Shown here: positions 33,961 through 44,769 of the stretch, piece after piece | Position numbering within the stretch: position 1 is the first letter of the stretch | Layout: each line of letters opens with the position of its first letter | Assembly (NCBI GenBank): GCA_021018815.1 | Contig: JAITYX010000007.1 | Location: 6,077,001-6,141,000, forward strand | Length of the DNA stretch: 64,000 nt | Direction of reading: 5' to 3' | Source: Talinum fruticosum | Lineage: Eukaryota > Streptophyta > Magnoliopsida > Caryophyllales > Talinaceae | Notes under the pieces: generated by a model | Told to the model about the DNA's origin: nothing | The model's database searches: none | What the model saw: the letters and a program-made list of their open reading frames with translations, nothing else | Program-made: the position numbers and the translations under genes

Positions 33961-34670
33961 CTACATCTCGTTAAGGGTGTGAGGAGTTTTCTTGGACATG
34001 TCGGTTTCTACCGGCAGTTCATTAAAGATTTTTCGAAAATTGTTAGGCCTCTCACTCAACCGCTTGTCAAAGACATGCCTTTTGTGTTGATGATGTGTGT
34101 TTGAGTGCTTTCAACAGGTTAAAAGTGGCTTTGATTACGGCTCCCATTATGCAAACCTCGGATTAGAGTCTTCCATTTGAAGTGATGTGTGATGCAAATG
34201 ACTTTGCATTAGGAGCCGTTTTGGGGCAAAGGAAGGATGGAAAGCCCTATGCTAAACACTATGCGAGCCAAACTCGGATGAGGCTCAAGTCAACTATGCA
34301 ACCACGGAGAAGGAGTTCTTGGTAGTTGTGTTTGCCTTGGAGAAGTTCCGTTCCTACTTGATTAACTCCAAGGTAATAGTTTTCACCGATCATGCTGCCA
34401 TCAAGAATCTCATGAAGAAATTGGATTCTAAGCCTCGCCTTATCCGATGGGTGCTTTTGCTCCAAAAGTTTGATTTAGAGATCCGGGACAAGCTTAGAAT
34501 GCAAAATGTGGTGGCCGATCATCTTTTTTGGTTGGAGGATTTCCCAAAGGAAGTTATCCCCATTGATGATTCGTTTCCGATGAGCAACTCATGGTCTGTT
34601 TCAACTACTTTACTCTATGGTACGCCGACTTTATCAGTCTTTCTAACAAAGGAAGCACTTCTTATTTGAG
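33961..34670 (+). pseudogene. pol: RT thumb and RNase H (element C)
   Basis: GHVGFYRQFIKDFSKI lies near 34000. The RNase H part has MCDANDFALGAVLGQRKDG (about 34180), [20 protein letters not shown] (about 34300-34350), [19 protein letters not shown] and [17 protein letters not shown], ending [11 protein letters not shown]. 34319-34669 is one open frame. The key acidic residues are present. Confidence 0.85.
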
Positions 34671-34679
34671 GTAAAAAGT

Positions 34680-34824
34680 TATGTGTGGGAAGAGTCTCCT
34701 TTACAAGTCAGTGTGCAGATGGGGTATATCGAAGGTGCATTTCGGAAGATGAGATTCAAAGTGTGCTCCATCATTGTCATCCCACCACTTATGGCGGACA
34801 TTTTGGCCCCGACAAAACCGCCTC
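34680..34824 (+). pseudogene. pol: Integrase zinc finger, truncated (element C)
   Basis: Frames give DEIQSVLHHCHPTTYGGHFG PDKTA (about 34752-34822), the His-His part of the integrase N-terminal finger. The next codons are already the 3' LTR (TGAAATG at 34828). The catalytic core and everything to the polypurine tract are deleted. Confidence 0.82.
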
Positions 34825-34827
34825 CAA

Positions 34828-36259
34828 TGAAATGCATTAGTTTCTTAGGCGTTTTGATGCTTTTCTTTGGGAAATTCGGTTAATTGGAGTGTGTTTATGG
34901 TCCATTTTCGGTTTTACGCTTGTGTTTTGGTGTTTTGAGATGATTGTGCATATTTGATCACCAATACCAAGTATTCCCGAGACTAGTAACTCGTTTCAAA
35001 CATTAAGAAGATCAAAACGGTCTAATTTAAAGTCAAAACGGTCGTTTCCCTTAATTCTTTGAAAATTCCACTTGCAGCAACCAATACGACCCATCCGTGT
35101 CCATTGACACGACCCTTGTTGGAGGTAAGCTTGCCCAGTACCTTTGCATTGAGCACGGGTGGGCCATGTCCAGTGACACGGCTTGTTTTCTATGTTTTCG
35201 TCAAGTTATGATGATCCAGCAGCCAACACGGGCAACCCGCATCGGAGGACACGACCTCGTGTTGGATGTAAATTATGTCAAGACGCTTAAGTTTTAATGG
35301 GTTCGGTCTTTGATTGCCTCATGATGGCTGATTTAAGCTGATTTTCGGCTGATTTTGGAGGCATATATTCCTGTGTTCATGCTCCATTATTCATCCATTG
35401 CCATCATGCATACCTTTGATCCATATCAAACCAAAAACTTTTGAAGAATTGAAGTAGAAGTTTGAAGCGGCTTGACGAATTCCATTCGAAGTCGAGAGAT
35501 TTAAGTGGAGTTCTTGAAGGGCATCAACTTACTTCTTTATTTTTTCTGTTTGAGGTTTGATTACCATGCATTGGATTTTTGTTAAGTTTTCAATAATCAC
35601 GTGTGAGTAGTTTTAGTTTGTCTAGGGATTTATAATCCAAAATAATGAAGTTTGATTAGGCTTTTATGATTTGTGCTTGAATTCCGATTTTGAATCAATA
35701 GATGGTTGTGTTTTTCATGCTTATGAGTGTTTTGAAGGCCTAGAAGACTTGTGATTTGAGAATAATCTATCATATACTCGAAAAGTAAAATAGAATAGTA
35801 CGATAACCAACCATTCTACCTTGTTTATGAAATTTGAGAAAAGATTAGTAAATTAGGGGATGACTTTGATATTTTAAAATCTTTAACTTTAATTAACTTG
35901 AAAAGCATACGAAAGTTATTTGTTAGGTTAATTAGAGCAATTCTATTTAGCATTGAAAGAGTGGTATTTTGTGATTATCGATCCTTGATTCATTTGAAAG
36001 AATGATTGCACAAATTATATTTTAATAATCAAACTCATTGTGTTAGGAAATCAAATCCCTAGATGTTTTTATCCATTGATTAAATCTTAAATTAGTTTTC
36101 TTGATTTTTGTTTTAGAAGTAGTTTAGTAAGCAACCAACTCAAAACCGATTTGCTTAGCAATTGAGTAGATGGTTAGTTTATTGTGTTGCCGGACCGAGT
36201 CCTTGTGGAATCAACGTTAACTAACTACAACCTATAGATCGTGCATTTGCGGCCTGTCG
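34828..36259 (+). repeat. 3' LTR of element C
   Basis: Collinear with 28912-30347; ends GCGGCCTGTCG (CA changed to CG). Confidence 0.9.
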
Positions 36260-36463
36260 GCCTTAAGCCGCTAAAGCCTTCAAAAATCTCAAAAGAGGCA
36301 GGCGCGATGCGGTCCAAATAAGGGATCTCCTGGACTCGCCCCATTTGTCGCATTACACGGTTAGAGAAGTAGTACGTATTGGTTTCAAGACCCCGCAAAC
36401 GTACAAATGGATGCCTTTCGATGTCCTGTCCTAAATTGGGACACCCTCCAATGCTCGATATAC

Positions 36464-36468
36464 CACTC
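36464..36468 (+). repeat. Target-site duplication of solo LTR S, left (CACTC)
   Basis: CACTC directly precedes GAAGACTCGG and recurs at 38053-38057. Confidence 0.85.
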
Positions 36469-38052
36469 GAAGACTCGGACAACGTTCGACACATTTCGAG
36501 TTGTATTGAAGGAATCGGTATAAGAATTTCTTACTTATAGAGTTTTGATTCCAAGGCATTCTCTCGTACCTTAGAATTTTTCTGAGTGATATAGGATATT
36601 TACTCTAAGTGATACAGACATTTACTTCATGTATTCTTGCCTGTCTCGGTGTGACTCGAAAACTGACTTTGCTTATCTCATTCGGTTCCGAGTCCCTCAT
36701 CACTTAGATATATCGCATGAATTGACTAGTATTTCACATAATCGCACTCGAGTCCGACTTCATGATATAAGTCTTGTTTTGTTATAGTCAGCACTCCTAG
36801 TTTGAATCATGCTTAGTCTATATCAAGCTATTTCACTCTGTTATTCTTTAAGTAACTTGTTTCTTTGCTCGGACTAACTCGATGGAATTTTGAGCTTAAT
36901 GGATATTAGACTCGGAAAATTCCATTCCTTTTCGACCCGGATAATTACCAACTTATTTATCTTAATTATTTTATTATCTATGCCTAATCGTGGACCAAAG
37001 TATTTTATTTTTTGAGAACCAAAATTTGACTTACTTTTGTAGGTTATTCAAACGAGGATATACTTTTCGAAATACAAAAGTAACCTAGCTTCAAAACGTC
37101 AAATCACTAGCAGACATGGCTTTTCACCTTCTCTCGTCCCGAGCCCCGAAACTCGTGTCGTGGCTGTCTATTTCCAAATCTGAAAACTGAAACGCTAAGC
37201 TTAACGGTGGTTTCCACCTTATCCTTCAAGACGCCACCGAGTGGTTTTGGGACTTCCAAGAGAGTTATACCGTTGTCCAACATTCATATTACAACGGATA
37301 CTTTCGAGTGAGTCGAAAGTCCTTATCAACGGTCACAAAGGACTCTCGGTCAGCAGATGGAGATAACGGCTACTCTACCCGGTTATCTTTAAATAGAAGC
37401 CAACTCACAAGACTTGAAGATTGCCGAACTTATTTGTTAATACACGTACTTAAGGGAAGTCATTGTATTTACTCTCAATCTTCCACTTACAACTCCCACT
37501 CGTAATTCATTACTTTCGAGTTGTAAGGTCTTGTACTTAGTTACAAACTCTTTCTTACTTTCCGAGTAAGGTCCCTTGACTAAGCTATAAAGGTTAACTC
37601 AGCTTAGTTATCCCTAGCTGTAAGGGTTATCTCGACTAGGAAGTACTAGATCGGATAAGGGAATTTCTAAGTCTAGGAAAACTTGTAAAGAGTTGTTTAA
37701 GGGAGCAACTCAGGTTCAATTAGTCTACGGTATTTTGTAGACTCAAAATAGTGGATTTGACTTCGTGCTTGGATTAGCACGGTTCGTGGTTTTCCGCCCT
37801 AGGAGGGTTTCCACGTAATCTCGAGTGCTCACTTTCCGAGTTCATTCTAGACTCGGACAGCCTCAAAGCTTTAGCTTAATTTGTTTCTGAACTCTTTATA
37901 GGATTTCGAGTCCATACCTTTCGACCCCGCTTTTGACTCGGAATGCATTTCGTCTCTACTTTTGTAAAAAGAGTTTGGATTTCTACGAAAATCCTTCTTC
38001 ACCCTATTCACCCCCTCTAGGGTGACTCGGACTCTCCCCGAGCAAACCTTCA
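36469..38052 (+). repeat. Solo LTR S (Sirevirus family)
   Basis: 1584 bp starting GAAGACTCGGAC (first T lost) and ending GAGCAAACCTTCA, with the family blocks 'TGGACCAAAGTATTTTATTT', CTTTTGTAGGTTA and 'CACCCCCTCTAGGGTGAC'. Flanked by CACTC on both sides with no internal region, so it arose by recombination between the LTRs of a full element. It sits in codons of gene b; the related copy at 50.5 kb shows the uninterrupted state. Confidence 0.88.
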
Positions 38053-38057
38053 CACTC
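38053..38057 (+). repeat. Target-site duplication of solo LTR S, right (CACTC)
   Basis: Matches 36464-36468. Confidence 0.85.
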
Positions 38058-39056
38058 AATAGGATGCCCAGCTCTAAGCCGGTTCTCCCACCAAAAGCTA
38101 CCCCGATCAGTCAAGTACATCCAATTGTTGTCGCTGGCAAAATAGCGTAGGCGGTATTGCTCGACTTTTGTAGGTCCTCGAACCAATTTAAAGAGCTCCA
38201 CCAACCAAATCCGCACATCACGGATAATCAAATTAATAGTGTCATGCACGGTCGGACTCATCCTAATTTACGGCCCAACAGGAGAAAAATCAAAATAAAA
38301 AAAGAGCAAAAGCAAGACTCGGGAAAAAGCCGAGGATTTTTAGCCTCGCCGGCGCCGGAGTACCATCCCTTGGCCGGCGTCGCCCTTCCGGGGCCTACCA
38401 GTTGATTCCCACATATTTTTATTTTACTGTTTATGTACAATAACAGGGGCTGCTCGTGAAGTCCTCGTTTGGATTTGGTTTGACTCGGTCCAGCCCCTAA
38501 GATAATCTCTCGCAATAATAAGAGGAGTAAAGGAACGATGATCCTCCAATTGCTTGGTGAAGTCTAATAGCACAGCGAGCGCCATATCCCCGTGGCCTCC
38601 CACTAATAGGAAACCACCTATCGGACACGTAATTATGGCTTGACACCTTTGAATATGCGTATGTCTTGACAAGTACATTAGATGGAAGTACGACATCAAG
38701 TTCATCGAGATGCGCTTCGTCCCCGATTAAGATCCAACTCAAATTCTTGTTATTCAACTTTAGAAGGCGTTTATATGCCTTAAACATATTAATAGAAGGC
38801 GTCGGAACCACAAGATTTGTCCAACGATGAATGCCTAGAATGACATCAAATTCCTCAAGGAGGAGACAAAATTCTTTATCCCCAAACCTGAATACATGAT
38901 ATCCAGGATCCCAAAAGGCCACTCGCAACCCTTAAAAGAGTCCAATAGATCTTTCCAAATGCTAAACAACGTATTCAATCCATAAGGGGATAATCCTACT
39001 TTGTCAACCTCGCTCATCTCATACATCCAGTGAGTCAATTCGATGATAAAGTTCAT

Positions 39057-39564
39057 CTTTTACAATTAAAGGGATGAAAGTACTAGAATATTTTCTTAGG
39101 ATCTGTTTTTGAAGAAGTTGCAGAGGAGTATTGAAGGTATAATTTTCGGCAATCGGTCACTAGGTCCTTTTTATAGCACATTTCAACACTAGAGTCCTCC
39201 ATTACATTAGTGTAGCCAGCCGTAACCTTGGCCGACGCCGGCTAGACCATTCGGTCCCTTTATTTATTTTTTCCGGTTTAAGAATCCCTTGTGCTTTGGG
39301 CTTTTTTGTTTTCTTCTTGTGGCCCATGTTCGACTTAACCCCGTTATTTATGGACTATGCACTTATCCTTTCCTATTTTCTATTTTATTATTTCATTTGG
39401 TGAGAATGGGGACTAGTGCAAATTTTTTCGATTTGCCTTTGAATTTTTTCATATCATATAAATGAAGAGAACATTTTAGAATCGAGTCATTGTATTCATC
39501 TCAAGTGCATAGAGTCAAATGGTACAAAACACTAATATTAATTAAGCACCCTACAAGAGGTTAT
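39057..39564. other. Spacer between accessory genes a and b, with b promoter
   Basis: Non-coding. Contains the b TATA box (39168-39175), a GC-rich module GGCCGACGCCGGC at 39230-39242 within an imperfect hairpin (TAGCCAGC...GCCGGCTA), and the 3' end of gene a. Confidence 0.5.
39168..39175 (-). promoter_or_regulatory. TATA box ahead of gene b
   Basis: Minus strand GCTATAAAAAGG lies 112 bases upstream of the gene b ATG. The same arrangement precedes gene a. Confidence 0.55.
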
Positions 39565-42128
39565 TCAAGCTTCATCGTCCGAAGCATTATCGAAGATGTA
39601 GCTGCCAAAATCCTCCAAGATCTAAGTGGACACCCGTCTATCCCCAGCAGTTTGCGAAGAACTAGCCCCGTGGTCCCACGTCGGTTGAGAGGCCTCATGA
39701 CAAGGTCCACTTTACGGCATCCAAGTGAAAATCATACGGATAAGGTCCATTAGCGTAACTAGCCCTAGGTACGTAAGTACTTGGCCTCGCCTCCAAAGCA
39801 CTACGCTCATGAGAGCGCCGAGAGGGACGATGTGAAGAACCGATTCCAGCAGGTGCTATTAGACGGCATTTTGTTAACTAGAGGAACGCGTTTAAGCCCC
39901 GTGAGCTGCCAAGGAAACCTCCTAATGGAAGAGACCTAGATTGGCGGTCCTTGAAAAGTAATAGAGCGATTAGCAAATCTACTAAAAGCTCATGAGTTAG
40001 CACTTTAACTAACCAAGCTCACCTGAAATGTTCGGAACGTTTGACCGATAAACAAGTCCTTGAAACCTTTGATAACATACTAGAGTTTGATGGACACGGT
40101 TCGAGATTGTTCCTGGTCGTACCGCAAATCCATTGTGTTAGCAAGACACTTTTAACATTTAACTAAAAGTAAAAGGTCATAATACTCTTACCCCTTTCCA
40201 GCTTTAGGGAGCGGATGCCCCATACATTCGGGCTCAAGAATTTCTAGAATCCCGACAAAACATGGGGACTCCCGGGTTGTGATACATCGAATCGAGACTC
40301 GGAATGTAGATGTCGCCCGGAAGAAGTTGTAAAGTTAAAAGTTAATTTCCATGTAAGAAATTTAATCGCACAAAAGGGTAGATGAAGACTTACCAATCAT
40401 GTCATGATTCGTCCCAAATATTGAAGATAGGATGAATCCATATCTTAGAACAGAGTATAGAGATACCCAATGGTTATTTCTTCTTGCTCCTCTTGGGTTA
40501 TAGAGCGAATATAGAACATTATCCATGGTGGGGAACAAAAGGAGGCCATGTATTATATCGAATTTGTGATGTAACCTGCTCACCAAGGTACCAACAAAAG
40601 CCAAACGAACCCTCAAGTAAAATTCGCTTTTCACTCAATCCCAGCGCTACACCAAGGCTTGAAAGAAGCCGAGCTTGGGTCCAAGGGTAAAATTGACCTA
40701 CACACACAGGACCTATGAGAAGACAAGTAAGAACCAACAGAATTAGGTAGCCAAGCCCGACCATTTGACCGGTGCCTGGTCACACTACGACCTTACCCAT
40801 AAGCCCACCATAGGCCGTGGGTTGGGGCAGAAAATTTGGGCTGAAAGCAAGAAATTTTTGGGCCATTCTAGCTTAAAATTTAAAGCATAAAAGTGATATA
40901 TCGTGGCCACATTGTTGAAGACGGAACTCAAACGTGCGATGTCATGCACTTTTTGCTGTTGGAGCCACACTACCGAAGCTGGAAAAGAAGGATGGTTTCT
41001 TAAACCGGATGAAAGTTGAGGGAAATACTCATACAACCACGACTGCAAGTTTACAACACAAGTAAGATCCTTATCCGTACAAGATGGAGATATTTTGGAG
41101 GTTAAAGGAAGGGCGAGCATACCTTGACAACCTTCCATAAGCCACATAAGGGCATCTAATTTAGTAAGTCCTTTTCATCCTTTGTGTGACTAGCCCTGGA
41201 ATGTAAACCTCTTATGAGACAAGTATAGGCGGGCATACCCCAATTGAGGTCTTTAATTTTGTCTAAATCCACTAAGTTCACCAAATAATGGATGTATACT
41301 TTGGAAGCATGGTTTGAAAAGATGGACGTGCTGAGCATACGGGGTAGCATTATCCGGACCTATTTTTGTGGAGTGTATTGAGCCCATAACTCAACATTTT
41401 CAAAGGCCTAAAAAGAAGCGTGTACTTAAAGAAGTCATCCCAACGAAACCGGCTAGAAATGGGACTCGAAGAGGTGATGTAAATAGTCATAATTTTTGTA
41501 TAAATCCTATTCGTAAACTAGAGGTTCCTCCAAGAGGCGCAAGCCCAAAAGAACAACAAAATCAAGAGGTGTAATAATCATTTCCCTAAATGGGAGATGA
41601 AAAGTGTTTGTGGTGTCCCAAAACCGCTCACTAATGGCTCAGGTAGGGTCATGCTCTTTTCTCGTCACCTAAATGATTCAAATTAATACGAAAAGGCCAA
41701 ACCCAAAGACTTGTTCATGATTTGCTCCAAGGGATAGTTCCGCTCCTTGAAGGTTTCGATGAACTTACCAACGGCCCTGCTACTCTAAATGGTGCCCTTC
41801 TATAAAATGGAAATCCAACAAGATTTTAGTCGAAGTAGCATTTCAAATACATAAAGAAAGAAACTCAAGCCAATAAGCTTACCGAGGTAGAGATGCCGAG
41901 AGATAAGACATGGCTCTCGGCCTCCACCAAGAGGTCATTGGGTGTCCACTCATGGTGAGGATGCCACTCCCGCTTTAAGAAGTTATCATGGATGAGGCTC
42001 TTGGCTCTTGTTCTCCTAATAAGATGGGCATGCTTTCTAAACATCTTTTTGATGATGTTACGTAATAAAACCAAGCTAGACAAGTATGAGCAAATTAGAG
42101 CAAAGTTAGAGAAAGTAAGAAGAAGCAA
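39565..42128 (-). pseudogene. Antisense accessory gene a with plant mobile domain
   Basis: Starts at the ATG at 42128, 47 bases after a TATA box. The domain entry ERFWDTTNTFHLPFREMIIT and PLDFVVLLGL is at about 41640-41530 (compare W.PET.TFHLP.GE.TITL.D in the aminotransferase-like plant mobile domain). It continues with YIHYLVNLVDLDKIKDLNWG (about 41300-41230), CLIRGL, then LMWLMEGCQGMLALPL and NLQSWLYEYFPQLS (about 41150-41020), the W-x-x-E/LQ.W.YE.FP block of that domain. The tail includes VPRASYANGPYPYDFHLDAV (about 39765) and ends DNASDDEA-stop at 39565. The plant mobile domain occurs in MULE- and retrotransposon-borne genes and in host MAIN-type silencing factors. Five or more frame changes; function unknown. 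Confidence 0.62.
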
Positions 42129-42173
42129 GGGAATGAGGAAATAAAGTGTGCAAAATTAACACACCGAGTCCCC

Positions 42174-42181
42174 TTTTTATA
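42174..42181 (-). promoter_or_regulatory. TATA box ahead of gene a
   Basis: Minus strand TTATAAAAAGGGG lies 47 bases upstream of the gene a ATG, oriented against the Tat-like element's own transcription. Confidence 0.55.
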
Positions 42182-42777
42182 AGCAAATTCAACAAGCTTG
42201 ATAGGAACACAAGATAAAATACAAAAAAGCAAGAGGAGACCAAGCATGGAAGCATGTAGCATACGCCGAGACAAGGCTTGCTTAAAAATGGCCGATGTCG
42301 GCTAAGCAGCAGCTTTGCAGGCATGGTTGGGGGTTAGGCATGGCAAGTGGCCTCTTGGAGCATTATGCATGCAAGTGGGTCTTTGGACCCACAATTTTGA
42401 CTTTATCGGATCCAAATTTTCACTCTGTCTTTAACCGAATTATTTCGATAAAATACCAAACTTTTGTGAATAAGATTATCCACTAACAAGTATGCTAGTA
42501 TAGTAGAATTATTAAGCCAAGCTTCGGATCAAGAGACGATCAAAGCTTCAGTAGAAAATCACCGAGTGTCGGGATTTTGATCAAGCCAAGCTCGGGACCC
42601 TTTTGCCGAACATCGAATGCACACATCCCGGTCAAGTACAGGCCCCGTCTTTGAGTTTAGGTTCAACAACAACCAATTCCGGACACTACGAATCAATTGT
42701 CATTCGATGCAATGCATAAAAAGCGAGATAAGTATCCTTTAGTGTCTACTTTGACCCTTTCTCTTTCGGACTCGATC
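42182..42777. other. Antisense promoter region / 3' non-coding part of Tat-like element D
   Basis: No coding signal. Includes GGCCGATGTCGGC at 42290-42302. On the + strand it leads into the polypurine tract and LTR of D. Confidence 0.5.
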
Positions 42778-42792
42778 AAAGTGGGGGCTAAC
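42778..42792 (+). other. Polypurine tract of Tat-like Gypsy D
   Basis: AAAGTGGGGGCTAAC just before the LTR start. CAAAGTGGGGGCTAA(A)TGTAGATACC is a characteristic Tat/Ogre junction. Only the 3' end of D is in the window. Confidence 0.75.
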
Positions 42793-43040
42793 TCGTAGAT
42801 ACCGAAAATGTGTCATACTTATCTCTTTAATTTTTGTACTTCATTTTGTTAGCTCGGTGATGAAATCCCAGTCTTGTTTGAGGATACGGATAACGGTTGG
42901 AGTCCGATTGGCGTGAGGGAAGCCAATAAACCACAAAAACCCTTAGCACCAAAAATCAACCTTCTTTGCTTTGGGCCGGCCCATAAACCCATTTCCTTTC
43001 GGCCGGTCCAAGCCCGAGTCAATGCTTAGAGTCGAGGTTT

Positions 43041-43370
43041 GGCCGACGCCACGCATCATGCCATGCTAACTACTAAACACCGCATTTTGTCTTGAGTGTC
43101 CAACCGAGAATCGGAGCTCAATTTGTCCGTACGACATTGTATTAGCCAATGTCGCATTTCGAGGAATTTTCGCCAAAACGTTGCATTTTGCTCCAAGCGT
43201 CCAATTGAGACATGGAAGCCAACTGAACAAAATGACACCGTATAAGGCCGGCGTCGTGCTTCGGGGCATTTTTCGCCAAAGCCCTGCGTTTTGCTCTAGA
43301 GACTAGTTGAAGCACGAAGGTTTGTTTGACCAAAAGACGCCCTTTTGAGGCCAACGTCGCGATCCTGGCC
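43041..43370 (+). repeat. Tandem repeats (~103 bp period) in the D LTR
   Basis: GC-rich heads GGCCGACGCC (43041), AGCCAATGTCGCATTTCGAG (43147), GGCCGGCGTCGTGCTTCGGG (43246) and GGCCAACGTCGCG (43350) recur at 100-106 bp. They are joined by CATTTTGCTC..AG and CCAA(T/C)TGA..A units. At least three units are visible, diverged. Located in U3, about 130-450 bp upstream of the TATA box. Confidence 0.65.
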
Positions 43371-43496
43371 CTTCCTAGGGGATTTCCTATTTAAGCCGAT
43401 TTGGTTTGGTTTTTCCGATTTTTTAGCTGGTTTATTCCTAATTTTGGATGGTTGCTTAGATGCTCTTTAGGTCATTTTTATGACCTACTCTTTTCT

Positions 43497-43506
43497 CTAT
43501 AAATAG
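43497..43506 (+). promoter_or_regulatory. TATA box of the D LTR
   Basis: CTATAAATAG. Element E is inserted only 20-25 bases downstream, at about the expected transcription start. Confidence 0.65.
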
Positions 43507-43525
43507 ATAGCCATTTCCTCTATTT

Positions 43526-43530
43526 TAGAG
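43526..43530 (+). repeat. Target-site duplication of E, left (TAGAG)
   Basis: TAGAG precedes TGAAGACTC and recurs at 48909-48913. Confidence 0.88.
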
Positions 43531-44711
43531 TGAAGACTCAGTATAACTCTCGTATCTCTCTTGGGTTTTAATTCTAAGTCATTCCGAGCCTTATAGAAAC
43601 TTTTATCTAAGTTCTCATTTTGTTCGACCCACTCGGAAACCACTTTACTTGCATATCACTCGAACTGTGTTTATGACCCACTCGGACACAACTCAAAACT
43701 ATCACATGAGTAAATAATTTCTCTAACATTTCTATTCTAAGCACTAACTTCATGTTTCAAATGAAAATGAATTACATCGTTAATTCTAATTTCTAAGTCG
43801 GTTTATTTATGGAAAAATATTTACTTGATCAAGTTTATGTATCCTGATATTTTATTCTCTCTAACTTGATCATTTTAAGGATTGACTCAAGATGGAATCT
43901 AAACCTAATGGATATTAGACAGAAAATTTCACTCTTTTAGGCCAAAGATAATTAATTGTTTAATTATTATCTCGTGCCTAATATTAGACCAAAGTATGTT
44001 TATACTTTGAGTACCACTTTGATTTGCTTTTGTAGGTTGTTGAAACAAGCCTAATCTATTTTTGAAATACAAAAGCAACCAGTTTCTAGCCTTTAAACAC
44101 TAGCAGAGAGAGATTAACCATTTACGGACATGGCTTAGACATCGTGTCGGCTGCTTGTTTCCAAAATTGGAAAACAACAACCTTGAGTCTAACGGTTGTT
44201 TCCACCTCGCTTTTGATCCTCACCGAGATGATTGGACCATCTTTTAGAGTTAAGAACCGTTACACGGCGTTCACATCTCAACGGATCTTTTCGAGTGAAT
44301 CGAGCTAGCCATTATAATGCCTAATGAAGCTCACCATTCCAGAATAAGTCTCAACGGTCATTCATCCTTGGTGCTTATAAATAGAAGTCACTCCACAAAA
44401 CTTGAAGATTGCTGAACTTATTTCTTAGCTCTCACTTAGTGCATTCTTATTCAATCTTCATCTTATAACTCCAACTCTGTATTTTCTTATTCTTTGAGTT
44501 GTAAAGAAAGTCTTGTAATCACTTACATTCTTCTCTTACTTTCTCTAAGTCCCTTGATTGAGTTGTAAGGGCTAACTGTTAGGAAGAATTAAATTCTTAA
44601 AATTTATAACCGCAATCGCATGGCGTAGTTGTAGCTAGCCGGTAAGCATGAGTCGTGTCCACAGGAGTCGTGTCCACAGGGTGACTTAGCCTCTCTAAGA
44701 GCAAACCTTTA
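43531..44711 (+). repeat. 5' LTR of element E, with internal replacement
   Basis: Starts TGAAGACTCAGTATAAC and ends GCAAACCTTTA. TATA box TTATAAATAG at 44376-44385. Compared with the 3' LTR, about 300 bp after GGGCTAACT are missing and replaced by about 100 bp of unrelated sequence (44578-44685) ending in two tandem GAGTCGTGTCCACAG units. Confidence 0.85.
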
Positions 44712-44712
44712 A

Positions 44713-44726
44713 CCGGTATAAGAGCC
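44713..44726 (+). other. Primer-binding site of element E (tRNA-Met)
   Basis: CCGGTATAAGAGCC; the consensus is TGGTATCAGAGCC. Confidence 0.7.
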
Positions 44727-44769
44727 TAGCCTTTCAAGAGGATCTCACAATCCATAGGTATAAAGATCA

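Larger units (their letters stand above)
28912..36259 (+). mobile_element. Element C: Athila-like Gypsy with 3' deletion, 7.3 kb
   Basis: LTRs 28912-30347 (1436 bp) and 34828-36259 (1432 bp), both starting TGAAATGCATTAG. The primer site TGGCGCCGTTGCCGGG is of the tRNA-Asp type used by Athila and Tat. The body carries gag, protease (DLG type), RT (FMDD), RNase H and only the zinc finger of integrase. The integrase core, any env-like ORF and the polypurine tract are missing, because the coding region runs straight into the 3' LTR at 34824-34828. No 5 bp target duplication is recognised. Confidence 0.85.
36260..39056 (-). pseudogene. Antisense accessory gene b (DUF7745-like), main part, split by a solo LTR
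   Basis: Starts at the ATG at 39056 (MNFIIELTHWMYEMSEVDKV). After a shift near 38930 it reads AFWDPGYHVFRFGDKEFCLL and EEFDVILGIHRW, the N-terminal signature of the plant DUF7745/plant-mobile-domain group. A predicted intron (38438-38263, GT...AG on minus) separates this from DTINLIIRDVRIWLVELFKL and FWWENRLRAGHPIE. There solo LTR S interrupts, and the frame resumes exactly at WYIEHWRVSQFRTGHRKASI, ICTFAG, then NTYYFSNRVMRQMGRVQEIP and ASFEIFEGFSG at 36290. It is cut again at 36260 by element C. A TATA box lies 110 bases upstream. Extra antisense ORFs are known in Tat-type Gypsy elements; molecular function is unknown. Confidence 0.62.

Noticed and set aside
43056..43354. Three overlapping minus frames with similar text
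   Set aside because: They arise from the tandem repeats of the D LTR.
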